A stretch of DNA of 36,859 bases from Bacillota bacterium (GCA_012839765.1 DUMW01000099.1:1-36859), one strand, 5' to 3'. Positions 6,661-15,713 are shown, counted from the first letter of the stretch. The notes: generated by a model not told the origin, from the letters alone. Numbers and translations: made by a program.

Positions 6661-8478
6661 TTGCAAGTAACATCGATCTTCCAAAACATCGAAATCACTG
6701 TGCCCATCTTACCTTCCCTGGCCAGGCTCTTTGAGCGCCGCACCGAAACCTACGGTCCCGGGGAAGAAGTCGCCCCCCATCTAAAGATTCACTTTTCCCA
6801 AAGCGCACCCGCGGAACTGGTCCAGCGGATCCGCCACGGCAAGTTTGACGATCCCCACTGGGTTAAGCTGTGCCTGATGGGCAGCCGCCTTCGCACCCTG
6901 CGGGACTTGCGGGATCTTTTGGTGCTCAACTACCTGGGGGATCATTTCCAACGGAGCGGTCTTGTGCTTTACCCCCATCAGTTGAACGCCGTCAGAAAGG
7001 TGGTCCATCAGATGAACGGCCGGGCAATCTTGGCCGATGAGGTGGGGCTGGGGAAGACCATTGAAGCCGGCATGATCCTGAAAGAATATATTCTCCGCAA
7101 CGAAGTACACAACGCTCTCATTCTCGTCCCCTCCACCCTGGTCTGGCAGTGGTTCTTTGAGCTGAAGGACAAATTCAATATCCCGGTACGCATCCAACGC
7201 ACCCTTTACGATTGGGACAAAGGTGGGTATCTCATCGCCTCTATCGACACGGCTAAAAGGCCCGAAAACCGCGAGATTATTTGTCAACAACACTATGATC
7301 TGGTGATCGTCGATGAAGCCCACAAACTAAAGAACGAAAGGACCCAGAACTACCAGTTGGTAAACTCCATCGTGAAGAAGTATTTCTTGCTCTTGACCGC
7401 CACGCCAGTCCAAAACGATCTTAAGGAACTATACAACCTCATCAACCTGCTGCGCCCAGGGCAGCTGGGCACCTACCGGGATTTTCAAAACAACTTCACC
7501 CTCGATAAGCGCATCACCCAAAACACCGAAAGGTTAAGGGAATTGATCAGCTCCGTCATGATCCGCAACCGGCGGGGAAAGGACACCATCGAACTTCCCC
7601 AGCGCATCGTGAACTTGGTACCGGTAACCATGACCGAGGGGGAAGCAAAGCTGTATCAGCAGATCCTGGAATTCGTCCGGATCAGGACGGAACTGGTACC
7701 TGGTAACATACTTGCGGATCTCACCCTACTACGGGAAGCCTGTTCCAGTCCCCAGGCGGTAGCTTTCACCTTGGAAAACATCCTTGATCAAGGGGTGGGC
7801 GCAAGCGCCTGTCAATATCTATGCCATCTTTTGGGTTTGGCCCTATCCATCGAGCGCACCGCCAAGATGGACTGCATCCTGGAGCTTTTGGAGCAGCTTG
7901 ATGAAAAGGTCATCATCTTTACGGAGTACAAGGCCACCCAGCTGGCCCTGTGGCGGCTCCTTACCCAAAAGGGGTACCCGACGTTGATCTTTAACGGGGA
8001 GCTTTCCCGCAGTCAAAAGCACTGGATCCGTTCCCTTTTCAAAGTCAAAGCCCAAGTGCTCGTCTCCACGGAGTCGGGGGGAGAAGGACTTAACCTACAG
8101 TTTTGTCGGAACGTGATCAATTTCGATCTCCCCTGGAACCCACTGCGCATCGAACAGCGCATCGGGCGGGTCCACCGCCTAGGCCAAACCAAGGACGTCC
8201 AGATCTTCAACCTGGCCACCACCAACACCATCGAGGAACACATCCTTTACCTGCTCCATGAAAAGTTGGACCTCTTCCGCCAGGTGGTGGGAGACCTGGA
8301 CAGCATCCTCAGCAAGAAGGGCACAAACTTCGAACAGCGGCTGGCAACCCTGCTCCTCAAACATAGGGAGAAAAATGCCCTCTTGTCTGCCCTGGACAGG
8401 TTTGCCCAGGAGCTAACAACCAAAAAGCAACGGGATGCGTCCCAGCAAACCAATCTGGAAGCACTACTGGGAGGATAG
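6661..8478 (+). CDS. yqhH: SNF2/RapA-family helicase-like ATPase (YqhH-like)
   Basis: A 605-residue superfamily 2 ATPase of the SNF2 type that probably remodels nucleic-acid-protein complexes. Motif I is DEVGLGKTIEAG (about 126-137), motif II is DEAH at 218-221 and motif III is LLTATP (about 244-249). The C-terminal RecA lobe has STESGGEGLNLQ and motif VI QRIGRVHRLGQ near residues 498-508. Length and architecture match the short RapA-like SNF2 proteins of Bacillota (B. subtilis YqhH), with no extra DNA-binding or nuclease domain. The start is TTG, preceded by AGGTGG at a 7-nt distance. The next gene begins directly after the stop and is probably co-translated. The B. subtilis pairing yqhH-yqhG is the basis for the symbol. 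Confidence 0.88.
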   Translation: MQVTSIFQNIEITVPILPSLARLFERRTETYGPGEEVAPHLKIHFSQSAPAELVQRIRHGKFDDPHWVKLCLMGSRLRTLRDLRDLLVLNYLGDHFQRSGLVLYPHQLNAVRKVVHQMNGRAILADEVGLGKTIEAGMILKEYILRNEVHNALILVPSTLVWQWFFELKDKFNIPVRIQRTLYDWDKGGYLIASIDTAKRPENREIICQQHYDLVIVDEAHKLKNERTQNYQLVNSIVKKYFLLLTATPVQNDLKELYNLINLLRPGQLGTYRDFQNNFTLDKRITQNTERLRELISSVMIRNRRGKDTIELPQRIVNLVPVTMTEGEAKLYQQILEFVRIRTELVPGNILADLTLLREACSSPQAVAFTLENILDQGVGASACQYLCHLLGLALSIERTAKMDCILELLEQLDEKVIIFTEYKATQLALWRLLTQKGYPTLIFNGELSRSQKHWIRSLFKVKAQVLVSTESGGEGLNLQFCRNVINFDLPWNPLRIEQRIGRVHRLGQTKDVQIFNLATTNTIEEHILYLLHEKLDLFRQVVGDLDSILSKKGTNFEQRLATLLLKHREKNALLSALDRFAQELTTKKQRDASQQTNLEALLGG

Positions 8479-8481
8479 ATG

Positions 8482-9231
8482 ATGGAACAGGCTGTGAAGG
8501 AATTTACCTTAGAGTTCTTTGCCACCCTGGGGGCAGCCCTCCATGACCAGGGGGGACTGCTCCGGGTCCAGTTGACCGACGATCAAGTCAGTGAAATCGA
8601 AAACCGGTTCAGCAAGCCTGCGGTATGGGAGTTTGTCTTCACGAAAGAGGATCTTGACCGCTACCCCCAGGCAGAACTCTTGCGACCCGGTTCCCGGCGG
8701 TTGGACCAACTGATCGACACCGCGGCCCACAAGGGCTGGCTTTGCCGGCGATATATCAGCAAGGGAGCTTCGGTCCTCCGGCCCCATATTCTCTTTCACT
8801 TCCGTCTAACCTTCACTGGAAGCCACCAACCCGACCGGCTCCTTTCCCTCGGTGTGGACTTAACCAGGGGCATCCTAGTGGAGGATTTGGCAAAGCAAGT
8901 GGAAAGGGAGCAGGGAGAAAGCTCTCCTCCGGCGGGGGTTACCCTGCTGCCCCGGAAGATCGGTTACCGCCGGGCGTACCGCCTGGCCTGTGAAGGAATC
9001 AAAGCATTGCTCCAGGCAGAAGACCACCGTTGGGCGGAGAGTGCCGCCCTCAGCCTGACCCAAGAACGCCGGCACCTGCAGGAGCACTACCGCCGTCTCC
9101 AAGAGCAACAGCCGGGACAGGATCTGGCCAAGGAACTAGAGACCCGCCTCCGGGAACAAGAACAGCGCTTCTCCCCGAAGATCCTGGCCTACCCGGTGGC
9201 TACGGAACTTGTGTTTTTGCCGGAAAATTAA
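8482..9231 (+). CDS. yqhG: YqhG-like partner protein of the SNF2 ATPase
   Basis: A 249-residue soluble protein immediately after the SNF2 gene. The ATG pair at 8479/8482 overlaps the ribosome site context of the helicase stop, and GGGAGG fits the second ATG best. The N-terminal two thirds are mixed alpha/beta. The region at about 175-235 is a charged, glutamine- and arginine-rich helix likely to form a coiled coil. No enzyme motif is visible. Position, length and order match yqhG beside yqhH in Bacillus, a conserved pair of unknown function, so I infer that it works with the ATPase. The identity rests more on context than on residues I can name. Confidence 0.65.
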   Translation: MEQAVKEFTLEFFATLGAALHDQGGLLRVQLTDDQVSEIENRFSKPAVWEFVFTKEDLDRYPQAELLRPGSRRLDQLIDTAAHKGWLCRRYISKGASVLRPHILFHFRLTFTGSHQPDRLLSLGVDLTRGILVEDLAKQVEREQGESSPPAGVTLLPRKIGYRRAYRLACEGIKALLQAEDHRWAESAALSLTQERRHLQEHYRRLQEQQPGQDLAKELETRLREQEQRFSPKILAYPVATELVFLPEN

Positions 9232-9253
9232 GGGCCCTGCTTGCGGGGCCCTT
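9230..9253. terminator. Bidirectional intrinsic terminator between yqhG and spoIIP
   Basis: AAGGGCCC-TGCTTGCG-GGGCCCTT forms a perfect 8-bp stem between two convergent genes. On the minus strand it is followed by a short T-rich stretch (AATTTTCC), suitable for ending the spoIIP transcript. On the plus strand the tail is weak. Confidence 0.6.
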
Positions 9254-9273
9254 GGGTTGGAATGGGGGTAACA

Positions 9274-10062
9274 TTACTCCTGCGGGGACTTTAAGTCAGC
9301 AATCACTGCGGCCAGGACGTTGGCGAACAATTCTGCGGACTTAAGGGCCTGCTTGAGTGTGTTCCCACGGTAATCACCGATATAGACCACCACTGAGTTA
9401 TCCAGGTAATTGCCGTTGAGATTCTCATGTTTCACCTGGATCCGTCGCAGCAACCCCGGATACATCTCTTCCATTTTGTCCCGCAGCTTTTCCGCAAAGG
9501 CCAAATTGGCTGCGGCTCTGGGGTTGCTGGCGTCGCCGGTCACCAGCAGGATGGTTGCGGCCTCTTCACCGTTAATCTTGGTCACCGTATACCCCTCACC
9601 CCGGTCGGGCAAGCCGTCCCGATGCACGTCGATCACAAACTCGATGGTGGGGTACTTCTGCAGGGCCGCTTCGATGGTACTCTTTGCCCGGGTGTAGGCC
9701 TCACTCCAACGGGGATAATCATGGACTGTGACATCGTGCACCGCCAGGATCCCCTTGGTGGCAAGGTGATTCACCAACGCCTCCCCCACTCGCACAATGT
9801 CCCCTTCCTGACCCTTGGTGGTGTTAGCTTCATTGGGCGAGTAGTTCTCCGATGCGTGCGCATGGTACACCAGCACACTGACTTCCACCGTCGGCGGTGG
9901 CGCCACGTCCTCAACCTCTGTCCGCGGCTCCTCCGGTGGTGGGGGCTCCGCCCCGGGGAAGAGTCCAAAGATCTTTGCGGCAATCGCTCCCACAACAACC
10001 AGTACTATTAGGATGAACACAAGACCTGGCCCGTCTTTTTTGGGTGTTCGTAAGTTAGCCAT
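9274..10062 (-). CDS. spoIIP: Stage II sporulation protein P
   Basis: SpoIIP is the amidase/endopeptidase that works with SpoIID and SpoIIM to thin septal peptidoglycan and drive engulfment. This 262-residue protein has one membrane anchor (about 13-35), a proline-rich linker and the SpoIIP hydrolase domain. Family landmarks are VYHAHASENY (about 65-74, matching the YHTHTTE motif), VIDVHRDG (about 143-150) and a C-terminal GDYRGNTLKQALKSAE block. At 262 residues it is shorter than B. subtilis SpoIIP, mainly in the N-terminal linker. The ATG has a strong GGGGGG-type ribosome site. A SigE-like promoter lies just upstream, as expected for a mother-cell gene. spoIID and spoIIM are not in the window. 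Confidence 0.9.
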   Translation of the reverse strand: MANLRTPKKDGPGLVFILIVLVVVGAIAAKIFGLFPGAEPPPPEEPRTEVEDVAPPPTVEVSVLVYHAHASENYSPNEANTTKGQEGDIVRVGEALVNHLATKGILAVHDVTVHDYPRWSEAYTRAKSTIEAALQKYPTIEFVIDVHRDGLPDRGEGYTVTKINGEEAATILLVTGDASNPRAAANLAFAEKLRDKMEEMYPGLLRRIQVKHENLNGNYLDNSVVVYIGDYRGNTLKQALKSAELFANVLAAVIADLKSPQE

Positions 10063-10085
10063 GTCCTTTCCCCCCTTCCGAGATA

Positions 10086-10114
10086 AATATATTCCGCCCC
10101 CAGGCGAAATATAA
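10086..10114 (-). promoter_or_regulatory. SigE-like promoter of spoIIP
   Basis: On the minus strand TTATATT (10114-10108), then 14 bp, then AATATATT (10093-10086). Against the mother-cell SigE consensus KMATATT-N14-CATACAHT this is 6/7 and 6/8 with exact spacing. The transcript would start about 15-20 nt before the spoIIP ATG, just ahead of its ribosome site. Confidence 0.5.
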
Positions 10115-10156
10115 CAGGGAGGATGACAAGTCCAAAAAAGACGGGCCGCCTACATA

Positions 10157-11110
10157 TCAGAGGGGTCCCGTACCCGCGGGAACCACTTTGCTCTCTTCGG
10201 CGGTGAAGTGCCAGCGCACCACACCGGCACCCGCCGTTCCTAGGTCCATACCATTTACCCGGAGAGTAACCACATCACCGCGCCCAAACTTGGCATAGAT
10301 CTCGGTCCCCTGAAACATTCTGATCTCACCGATCGGCAGAAAATCATAGTAGGCCCGCTGGCCATCGACATAAAGTTCCAGCCAACAACTGTCCTCCGCC
10401 GAAACCTCCAATACCAAGGACGGGGCCACAGCCTGCACCCCAGCCAGGCCTTCTTCGGCCCCCACGTCCTCCTGTTCACCCGTCTGCGGTGGCGTGGCGT
10501 CCACCGGTTCCTCGGGCAACTGTGCCGGCTCCTCCGACATTTCTTCCTCTAGTTCCCTTTCCTCTTGCTCTACCCCCACTGCGGGGTTCGTCCCCGGCTC
10601 CGGCGGTACCACTGCGGTGTCCGCCGGCGGTGCCAAGGCATCCACATCGGACCCCAGTCCTTCCTCCTGCCACACTCCAGAACTGGGTAGATTCGGCTCC
10701 GCTGGCGTCGGCCGGTAGTATTCCCACAGTTTGTACCCGATGAAGGCCAGGATCACCAAAAGCAAAGCGGTTAGAATCGCCCGTCCGAAGGAAGGTTTGG
10801 CTATCTTCAGTTCCCGGATGCTGGCATCTTGGCTAGCGGCACTCTGGCCATAGGAAGTTTCGTCTTCGACCACCGTGGGCCCCTTTAACTGCTCGTACCA
10901 GGTGAGCACATTCTCCCCAGGCACTCCCACTGCCTCCGCGTAGCTTTTCAGGAAACCCTTCAAGTATACCTCGCCGGGGATCACCTCAAAGTCGCCTTCC
11001 TCGATAGCCCGCAGATACTTGATCCGGATCTTGGTGATCTGCTCTAACTCCTCGAGGGTGATTCCCTTCTTCTGCCGCTCTTGGTAAAGAAAGTCGCCCA
11101 ACTCCCGCAC
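10157..11110 (-). CDS. rodZ: RodZ-like cytoskeletal/cell-shape protein
   Basis: A 317-residue protein with the RodZ plan. It has a cytoplasmic helix-turn-helix domain (about 1-75, starting RELGDFLYQERQKKGITL) and a linker. One membrane helix lies at about 108-128. A long acidic, proline-rich extracytoplasmic linker (about 135-225) follows, then a C-terminal beta domain of the DUF4115 type with CWLELYVDGQ near 240. RodZ links MreB filaments to the wall machinery; in Bacillota it is often encoded beside ftsK-type and spore genes, as here. The start is GTG with a GGGGGGAAG ribosome site. The stop is followed on the minus strand by GCCCGTC and a run of six T, a weak terminator. Confidence 0.85.
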   Translation of the reverse strand: MRELGDFLYQERQKKGITLEELEQITKIRIKYLRAIEEGDFEVIPGEVYLKGFLKSYAEAVGVPGENVLTWYEQLKGPTVVEDETSYGQSAASQDASIRELKIAKPSFGRAILTALLLVILAFIGYKLWEYYRPTPAEPNLPSSGVWQEEGLGSDVDALAPPADTAVVPPEPGTNPAVGVEQEERELEEEMSEEPAQLPEEPVDATPPQTGEQEDVGAEEGLAGVQAVAPSLVLEVSAEDSCWLELYVDGQRAYYDFLPIGEIRMFQGTEIYAKFGRGDVVTLRVNGMDLGTAGAGVVRWHFTAEESKVVPAGTGPL

Positions 11111-11138
11111 AATTCTTCCCCCCCTTTGCCCTTCGGCA

Positions 11139-13406
11139 TTACTCCGTAGCTTTGTATTCCGTTGAACGAACTAAGACCTCCCGGGGTTTGCTCCCCAGGG
11201 ACGGTCCCACAATCCCGCGGGCTTCCATCATGTCAATGAGGCGACCGGCCCGGTTGTAACCGATCCTGAACCGGCGCTGCAACATGGAAACCGAAGCTTG
11301 TCCCGTCTCCAGCACCAACTGCACCGCTTCATCGTACAGCTCGTCGGTTTCGTCGAAAACGTCCCCCACGGTGTCGGGCTCAGTGATCTCCACGATGTAC
11401 TCGGGACTACCTTGTTTTTTCCAAAAGGTCACCAACTTGTTGACCTCTTCATCAGATACGAAGGCTCCCTGGGCCCGAAAAGGTTTGGTGGCTCCCATGG
11501 GGTAAAAGAGCATATCACCTTTACCCAACAATCGCTCGGCACCTACACAGTCAAGAATCGTGCGGGAGTCCACCCCCGAGGAAACGGCAAAGGCAATCCG
11601 CGATGGGATGTTAGCCTTGATTAGACCCGTAATCACATCCACCGAAGGCCGCTGGGTGGCAATCACCAGGTAAATCCCCGCAGCCCGAGCCATCTGGGCC
11701 AAACGGCAAATGGACTCCTCCACATCCTTGGCCGCCACCATCATCAAATCCGCCAGCTCATCGATAACCACCACGATCCGCGACAAATAAGCCAGTTCTT
11801 CCTCCGCCTCCGTGGGTTCTTTAGTAGTTTGCTTTTCCACCCAGCGATTATACCCGTCAATATTCCGCACCCCCACCTCGGCAAAGAGGGAGTACCGCCT
11901 TTCCATCTCTCTGACCACCCACTTGAGGGTTTCCGAAGCCTGCCGGGGGTCCGTCACCACCGGAGCGATCAGATGGGGGATCCCATCGTAAACCGCCAAC
12001 TCCACCCGTTTCGGGTCAATCAGGATCAGCTTCACCTCATCGGGCTTAGCACCATAAAGTAAACTAGCGATGATGCAGTTGATACACACACTCTTTCCAG
12101 AACCGGTGGCCCCGGCAATAAGCAGGTGGGGCAAACGATCCAGGGAGGCAATCACCGGTTTTCCCGCCACGTTCTTCCCCACGGCCACCGCGAGCTTAGA
12201 GGTGGCGTTGCGGAACTCATCGGTATCCAAAAGCTCCCGCAGGTAGACACTTTCCGTTTCCCGATTGGGCACCTCGACCCCCACCACCGATTTTCCGGGC
12301 ACCGGTGCCTCAATCCGTACATCCTGGGCCGCTAGGGCCAAGGCAATATCATCCGCGAGGCCAGTGATACGGCTCACCTTGATCCCCGCGGGGGGCTGAA
12401 TCTCAAACCGGGTGACCACCGGACCCCGCAGCACATTGGCGATCTTGGCCTCGATCCCGAAACTCCGTAAGGTCTCCAGAAGAAGCTCCCCCGCCTCCTG
12501 GATACCATCATCGGAGACAGGCTGCGGCTTCTTCTTCTGCAAAAGGGACAGGGGAGGCAACCGCAAGGTCCCCTTGGGCTTCTTGACCGAAGCCGACCCG
12601 CTCTTGGGCGGCTTCTTCGACGGCTTCGAAGGCACCTCTTCGTGCTCTTCGTCCAAGGGTTCCAGCTCTTCCTCCTCTACTTCCAGCTCCTCCTCCAGGG
12701 GCAGGGTCTCTTGCTTTGCCCCTAGGGGCAGTTCCTCCGTCTCCTCTTCCTCCAGGTCCCCGAACTCCTCCTCCGCCCCCTTCCGCCGGAACAACCAGTC
12801 CCGCAACTGAGACAATTCATCCACCAGGCCCTGGCCGAAATGGACCAGCCCCCGCCCCAGTAGGCCGAAGACCCCGGTGAATCGTCCCGCCACCCACTGG
12901 GTCTGCCGGGACAGTGGGGTATCGATGAAAAGCTCAATGGCAATCAAGGTTGCTGCCACGAGGACGATGTAGGTACCCTTGCTGCCAAAGGCCTTCAGCA
13001 GGGCTGCAGCCAGGATCCGCCCCAACACCCCGCCACCATCGCTATACTTCTCCGTGGTGGGAAAGGACACAGGGGTACGCACCAGATGTAAGACCACAAC
13101 CAAAACCAGTCCCAGCAAGATCAGGGCCAAGGTACGGGATCGGCCGATGGTCCCGACATATCCCTTCAAGAAGGTGGCACCACCGCAGAAAAACAGGATC
13201 AAAAGCGCGATGGGGGCCGCTGAACCAAGGAGCCAACGGCATACTTCCGTCATATACTTCCCCACCACACCGGTTACTGGCCAATACAGGCCGATCAGGC
13301 CAAAGATGGCAACAGCCATCACAATGATCCCGATGATCTCCCCACGCCGACGGGAGGATACCAGTTTTGTCTCACTGCCTGTGGCAAGACCACCCTGATT
13401 CACCAT
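11139..13406 (-). CDS. ftsK: DNA translocase FtsK/SpoIIIE
   Basis: A 755-residue hexameric DNA pump that moves chromosome through the closing division or sporulation septum. It has about four N-terminal membrane helices (between 25 and 165) and a Glu/Lys-rich linker (about 215-300). The motor domain has Walker A GATGSGKS near residue 430 and Walker [12 protein letters not shown] near 545. At the C-terminus is a winged-helix gamma domain ([18 protein letters not shown], about 710-735) that reads orienting sequences. The length is close to B. subtilis SpoIIIE. With spore genes on both sides, a SpoIIIE role is likely, possibly doubling as vegetative SftA/FtsK. The ATG follows GAGGTG. A perfect Spo0A-box sequence lies 32 bp upstream. 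Confidence 0.93.
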   Translation of the reverse strand: MVNQGGLATGSETKLVSSRRRGEIIGIIVMAVAIFGLIGLYWPVTGVVGKYMTEVCRWLLGSAAPIALLILFFCGGATFLKGYVGTIGRSRTLALILLGLVLVVVLHLVRTPVSFPTTEKYSDGGGVLGRILAAALLKAFGSKGTYIVLVAATLIAIELFIDTPLSRQTQWVAGRFTGVFGLLGRGLVHFGQGLVDELSQLRDWLFRRKGAEEEFGDLEEEETEELPLGAKQETLPLEEELEVEEEELEPLDEEHEEVPSKPSKKPPKSGSASVKKPKGTLRLPPLSLLQKKKPQPVSDDGIQEAGELLLETLRSFGIEAKIANVLRGPVVTRFEIQPPAGIKVSRITGLADDIALALAAQDVRIEAPVPGKSVVGVEVPNRETESVYLRELLDTDEFRNATSKLAVAVGKNVAGKPVIASLDRLPHLLIAGATGSGKSVCINCIIASLLYGAKPDEVKLILIDPKRVELAVYDGIPHLIAPVVTDPRQASETLKWVVREMERRYSLFAEVGVRNIDGYNRWVEKQTTKEPTEAEEELAYLSRIVVVIDELADLMMVAAKDVEESICRLAQMARAAGIYLVIATQRPSVDVITGLIKANIPSRIAFAVSSGVDSRTILDCVGAERLLGKGDMLFYPMGATKPFRAQGAFVSDEEVNKLVTFWKKQGSPEYIVEITEPDTVGDVFDETDELYDEAVQLVLETGQASVSMLQRRFRIGYNRAGRLIDMMEARGIVGPSLGSKPREVLVRSTEYKATE

Positions 13407-13437
13407 TAATCACCTCAAGTAAGACATCAACACTAGA

Positions 13438-13444
13438 TTCGACA
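13438..13444 (-). promoter_or_regulatory. Possible Spo0A box upstream of ftsK/spoIIIE
   Basis: TGTCGAA on the minus strand is an exact Spo0A box, in the 56-bp gap between pgeF and ftsK. A TTGTAA lies just upstream, but no good -10 follows. A 7-mer of this kind is expected several times by chance in a window this long, so the support is only positional. Confidence 0.25.
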
Positions 13445-13462
13445 CAAGATTTACAAATACCT

Positions 13463-14251
13463 TTAGCGGAGCATAACCACCGCTCCATGGCGTCCCGTAG
13501 CGGAATACCCCTGCTGTTGGGCCCCACGGTGGGAAAAGAACAAATCCCCGTGGCACTTTGTACAAAGACCACTCACCAGGATGTTCCCGGAGGGCAGACC
13601 GTAGTCCACAAGAATTTGCCTGTTGATCCCCTGCAGATCCAAGGTGGAATCAACGGGCCGCCCAAACTTCTCCGCAAAGAGCCGGCGGACCTCCTCCCCC
13701 ACCGTATAACAACAGGCACCGATGGCGGGACCAATTATGACCTGGATCCGATCCAGGTCACAGCCGAATTGTCCCTCCAGGACCCTAAGCATACGGGCGG
13801 CGATCCCTTCCAGGGTACCCCGCCAACCGGCATGGGCCACAGCACACACCCGCGGTGCCGGACAATAATACAGCAGGGGTACGCAATCGGCATAGAAACA
13901 TACCAAAGGTACACCCCGCTGGGCCGTCACCAGGCCGTCCACCTCCCAGAGTCCCTCCTGGCTTTGGGCTCCCCGACCGGCCTCGGCAGCACCAACGATC
14001 GCGATGTCTGTTCCGTGGACCTGGGCAGCACAGGTCATCAATTCCGCAGAAAAACCCAGGGCCCGGGCCAGGCGGCGGCGATTCTCCAACACTAGCCCAG
14101 GCTCATCACCCACATGCAAGCCCAGGTTCAGGGTACCGTAGGGTCCAGTACTGACCCCCCCACCCCGGGTGCTGACGCAAAGAACAGCGTCCTGCGCACC
14201 CACCGCCTCCAAGAACAACAAGCCTCCCCTACGTCGCCAAGCCAGTTTCAT
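13463..14251 (-). CDS. pgeF: Laccase-domain protein PgeF/YlmD
   Basis: A 262-residue member of the YfiH/YlmD (DUF152, multicopper-polyphenol oxidase-like) family. These proteins are described as peptidoglycan editing factors that prevent wrong amino acids in stem peptides, and as purine nucleoside phosphorylases. Landmarks are GPYGTLNLGLHVGD (about 32-45), QVHG with its metal-binding histidine (about 79-82), FYADCVPL with the metal cysteine (about 115-122) and AVAHAGWRGT (about 132-141). The ylmD position beside the division/sigma genes is the usual one in Bacillota. The start ATG has only a weak GGTGAAG site, and a far better AAAGGAGGT lies about 45 nt upstream without a usable start codon in range. 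Confidence 0.88.
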   Translation of the reverse strand: MKLAWRRRGGLLFLEAVGAQDAVLCVSTRGGGVSTGPYGTLNLGLHVGDEPGLVLENRRRLARALGFSAELMTCAAQVHGTDIAIVGAAEAGRGAQSQEGLWEVDGLVTAQRGVPLVCFYADCVPLLYYCPAPRVCAVAHAGWRGTLEGIAARMLRVLEGQFGCDLDRIQVIIGPAIGACCYTVGEEVRRLFAEKFGRPVDSTLDLQGINRQILVDYGLPSGNILVSGLCTKCHGDLFFSHRGAQQQGYSATGRHGAVVMLR

Positions 14252-14379
14252 CCGACTTCACCGGGTCCCCACACGTAGCACGAAGACCCAGTGTGACCTC
14301 CTTTCCTCCGGGGCTTTCACCGTGCAGCCCAAATCAAAACAGCAAGGATCCCGGTTACCCACAAACCCTGCCTCTCGGC

Positions 14380-14856
14380 CTAATCGTCCTTGGCAGACCG
14401 TCTCTGATCCGCCAGCAGACCTTCCAATTCCTCGAGGAAACGGTTAATATCCTTAAACTGCCGATAGACCGAAGCAAAGCGCACGTAAGCCACCTCATCG
14501 GTCTTCAGCAAAGCATCCATCACCAGCTCCCCGATAAACTGGGAACTTACCTCCCGTTGACCCGTGGCATAGATCCTCCGCTCGATCTCATCTACCATCT
14601 GCTCCACCTGTTGGCCACTCACCGGTCGCTTTTCCAGAGCCTTGATCATGCCGCCGATGATCTTGTTCCGATCATACATCTCCCGCCGGCCATCCTTCTT
14701 CACCACCATTAAAGGATACTCCTCGGGCCGTTCATAGGTGGTAAAACGGCGTTTGCAGACACTGCATTCCCGCCGGCGGCGGATGGCATTGCGTTCCTGT
14801 ATCATCCGGGTGTCCACCACCCGGCTACCACTCTGTGCGCAAAAGGGACATCTCAC
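14380..14856 (-). CDS. nrdR: Transcriptional repressor NrdR
   Basis: NrdR represses ribonucleotide reductase genes in response to ATP/dATP. The start is set at GTG 14856, so that the protein begins VRCPFC like all NrdR proteins and is 158 residues long. An open frame continues upstream to 14940 but adds only basic residues. The zinc ribbon has CPFC at 3-6 and CSVC about 25 residues later. The rest is an ATP-cone domain (about 48-138, VVKKDGRREMYDRNKI at its start). No NrdR-box palindrome is seen near its own start. It lies behind a 480-bp leader region that contains strong inverted repeats. Confidence 0.93.
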   Translation of the reverse strand: MRCPFCAQSGSRVVDTRMIQERNAIRRRRECSVCKRRFTTYERPEEYPLMVVKKDGRREMYDRNKIIGGMIKALEKRPVSGQQVEQMVDEIERRIYATGQREVSSQFIGELVMDALLKTDEVAYVRFASVYRQFKDINRFLEELEGLLADQRRSAKDD

Positions 14857-15340
14857 CCCGTCACCGCCGCGATCCACCGTTTTAGATCCACGGCGGCCCA
14901 CCCCCTTCTTAATTCTCTTCTCCGTCCGTTCCTCAAGCAAAGCAACGAGATAACCAGCTCCCTGGCCACCGACACCGGAACCCTATTGCCAATCCTTAGC
15001 CTACACCGGAAATATGACCCTTACAACCAAGGGACACCGACTATGTAATCGTATGTGAGGCGCATCATCGCGTCCGGTGGCATCCCTTCCTATTGTATAT
15101 AACCCCCGTCTTGGTTCCGAAGGACCCCCGGGAGTAGGTCGTACCTGAGGGATGGGCCGGGTATCGTCGGCAAGAGGTCCTCCGCCCCGGAGGCTACTAC
15201 CCGGCCACGGTTTTCCGCGGTTTTAGACAGCCCTGGACAAAGGCCCGGTAGGGCTGAGAAAACCGCTATAATTCAATTGTACTGCAATTGCAGGGGCATC
15301 GCAAATACAAGGGGCAGGAAATGGGGGAAGAAAAAAAGAC
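14857..15340. other. Structured non-coding region upstream of nrdR
   Basis: No gene in 480 bp between the ylmC terminator and nrdR. It contains nested perfect inverted repeats. GGCCGGGTA (15155-15163) pairs with TACCCGGCC (15198-15206) and encloses CCTCC-GCCCC-GGAGG (15179-15193). GCGGTTTT-aga-CAGCCCT (15217-15234) pairs with AGGGCTG-ag-AAAACCGC (15250-15266). A second copy, CGGTTTTC (15208-15215), can compete for the same AAAACCG arm. A TATAAT lies on the plus strand at 15267-15272. A palindrome TGCAATTGCA follows near 15290. The arms suggest a structured RNA or switching leader, probably read on the minus strand toward nrdR, but the class is not recognised. Confidence 0.5.
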
Positions 15341-15368
15341 AAAAAAAGAGCCGCACTGAACCTGCGGC
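15339..15368 (-). terminator. Intrinsic terminator after ylmC
   Basis: On the minus strand GCCGCA-GGTTCAG-TGCGGC (15368-15350) is followed by TCTTTTTTTG. This is a clear rho-independent terminator 25 bp past the ylmC stop, and it closes the sigG-spoIIR-ylmC unit. Confidence 0.85.
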
Positions 15369-15392
15369 CACTGGCAAGAGGTTATGTTTACC

Positions 15393-15644
15393 CTATGCAC
15401 CCACGTTCGCTGGCAATTCCACGAGAATCACATCCACCCCGATCTTCTTGATCCTTTCGATGGGGATCTGGATATCCTCACCCCGGCCAAAGAAATTGAA
15501 CAGCTTCTGGGGTGCAGGCAGAATCACTGCGTTGATCCGTCCCGTCTCTAGGTCCACGTCTAGATCGTAAATGTACCCTAGTTTGCGACCATCGGCAATA
15601 TTCACTACATCCCGCATGCGTAACTCACTGGCTTTCAGTTGCAC
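15393..15644 (-). CDS. ylmC: YlmC/YmxH-family PRC-barrel protein
   Basis: An 83-residue PRC-barrel protein of the sporulation-associated YlmC/YmxH family. Visible landmarks are LRMRDVVNIADGRKLGYIYDLDVD (about residues 8-31, shown here as the family start) and the IPIERIKKIGVDVILV beta segment near the C-terminus. The molecular role of this family is unknown; it may bind RNA or protein near the sigma-factor operon. The start is GTG with GGGAGGGG. It follows spoIIR by 69 bp and is closed by a strong terminator, so it is probably part of the sigG-spoIIR transcript. Confidence 0.85.
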   Translation of the reverse strand: MQLKASELRMRDVVNIADGRKLGYIYDLDVDLETGRINAVILPAPQKLFNFFGRGEDIQIPIERIKKIGVDVILVELPANVGA

Positions 15645-15713
15645 CGGCTACCCCTCCCACCTTCGGTAGGAATCATCCAGATACCTTAATATATGCAGGG
15701 GGAGGGAAAGGTG

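Noticed and set aside
12600-12790. Repetitive GAG/CTC-rich tract inside ftsK
   Set aside because: It encodes the acidic Glu/Lys linker normal for FtsK/SpoIIIE proteins and is not a separate repeat element.
14857-14940. N-terminal extension of nrdR
   Set aside because: NrdR proteins start at the zinc ribbon; the extra residues are basic and unlike the family.
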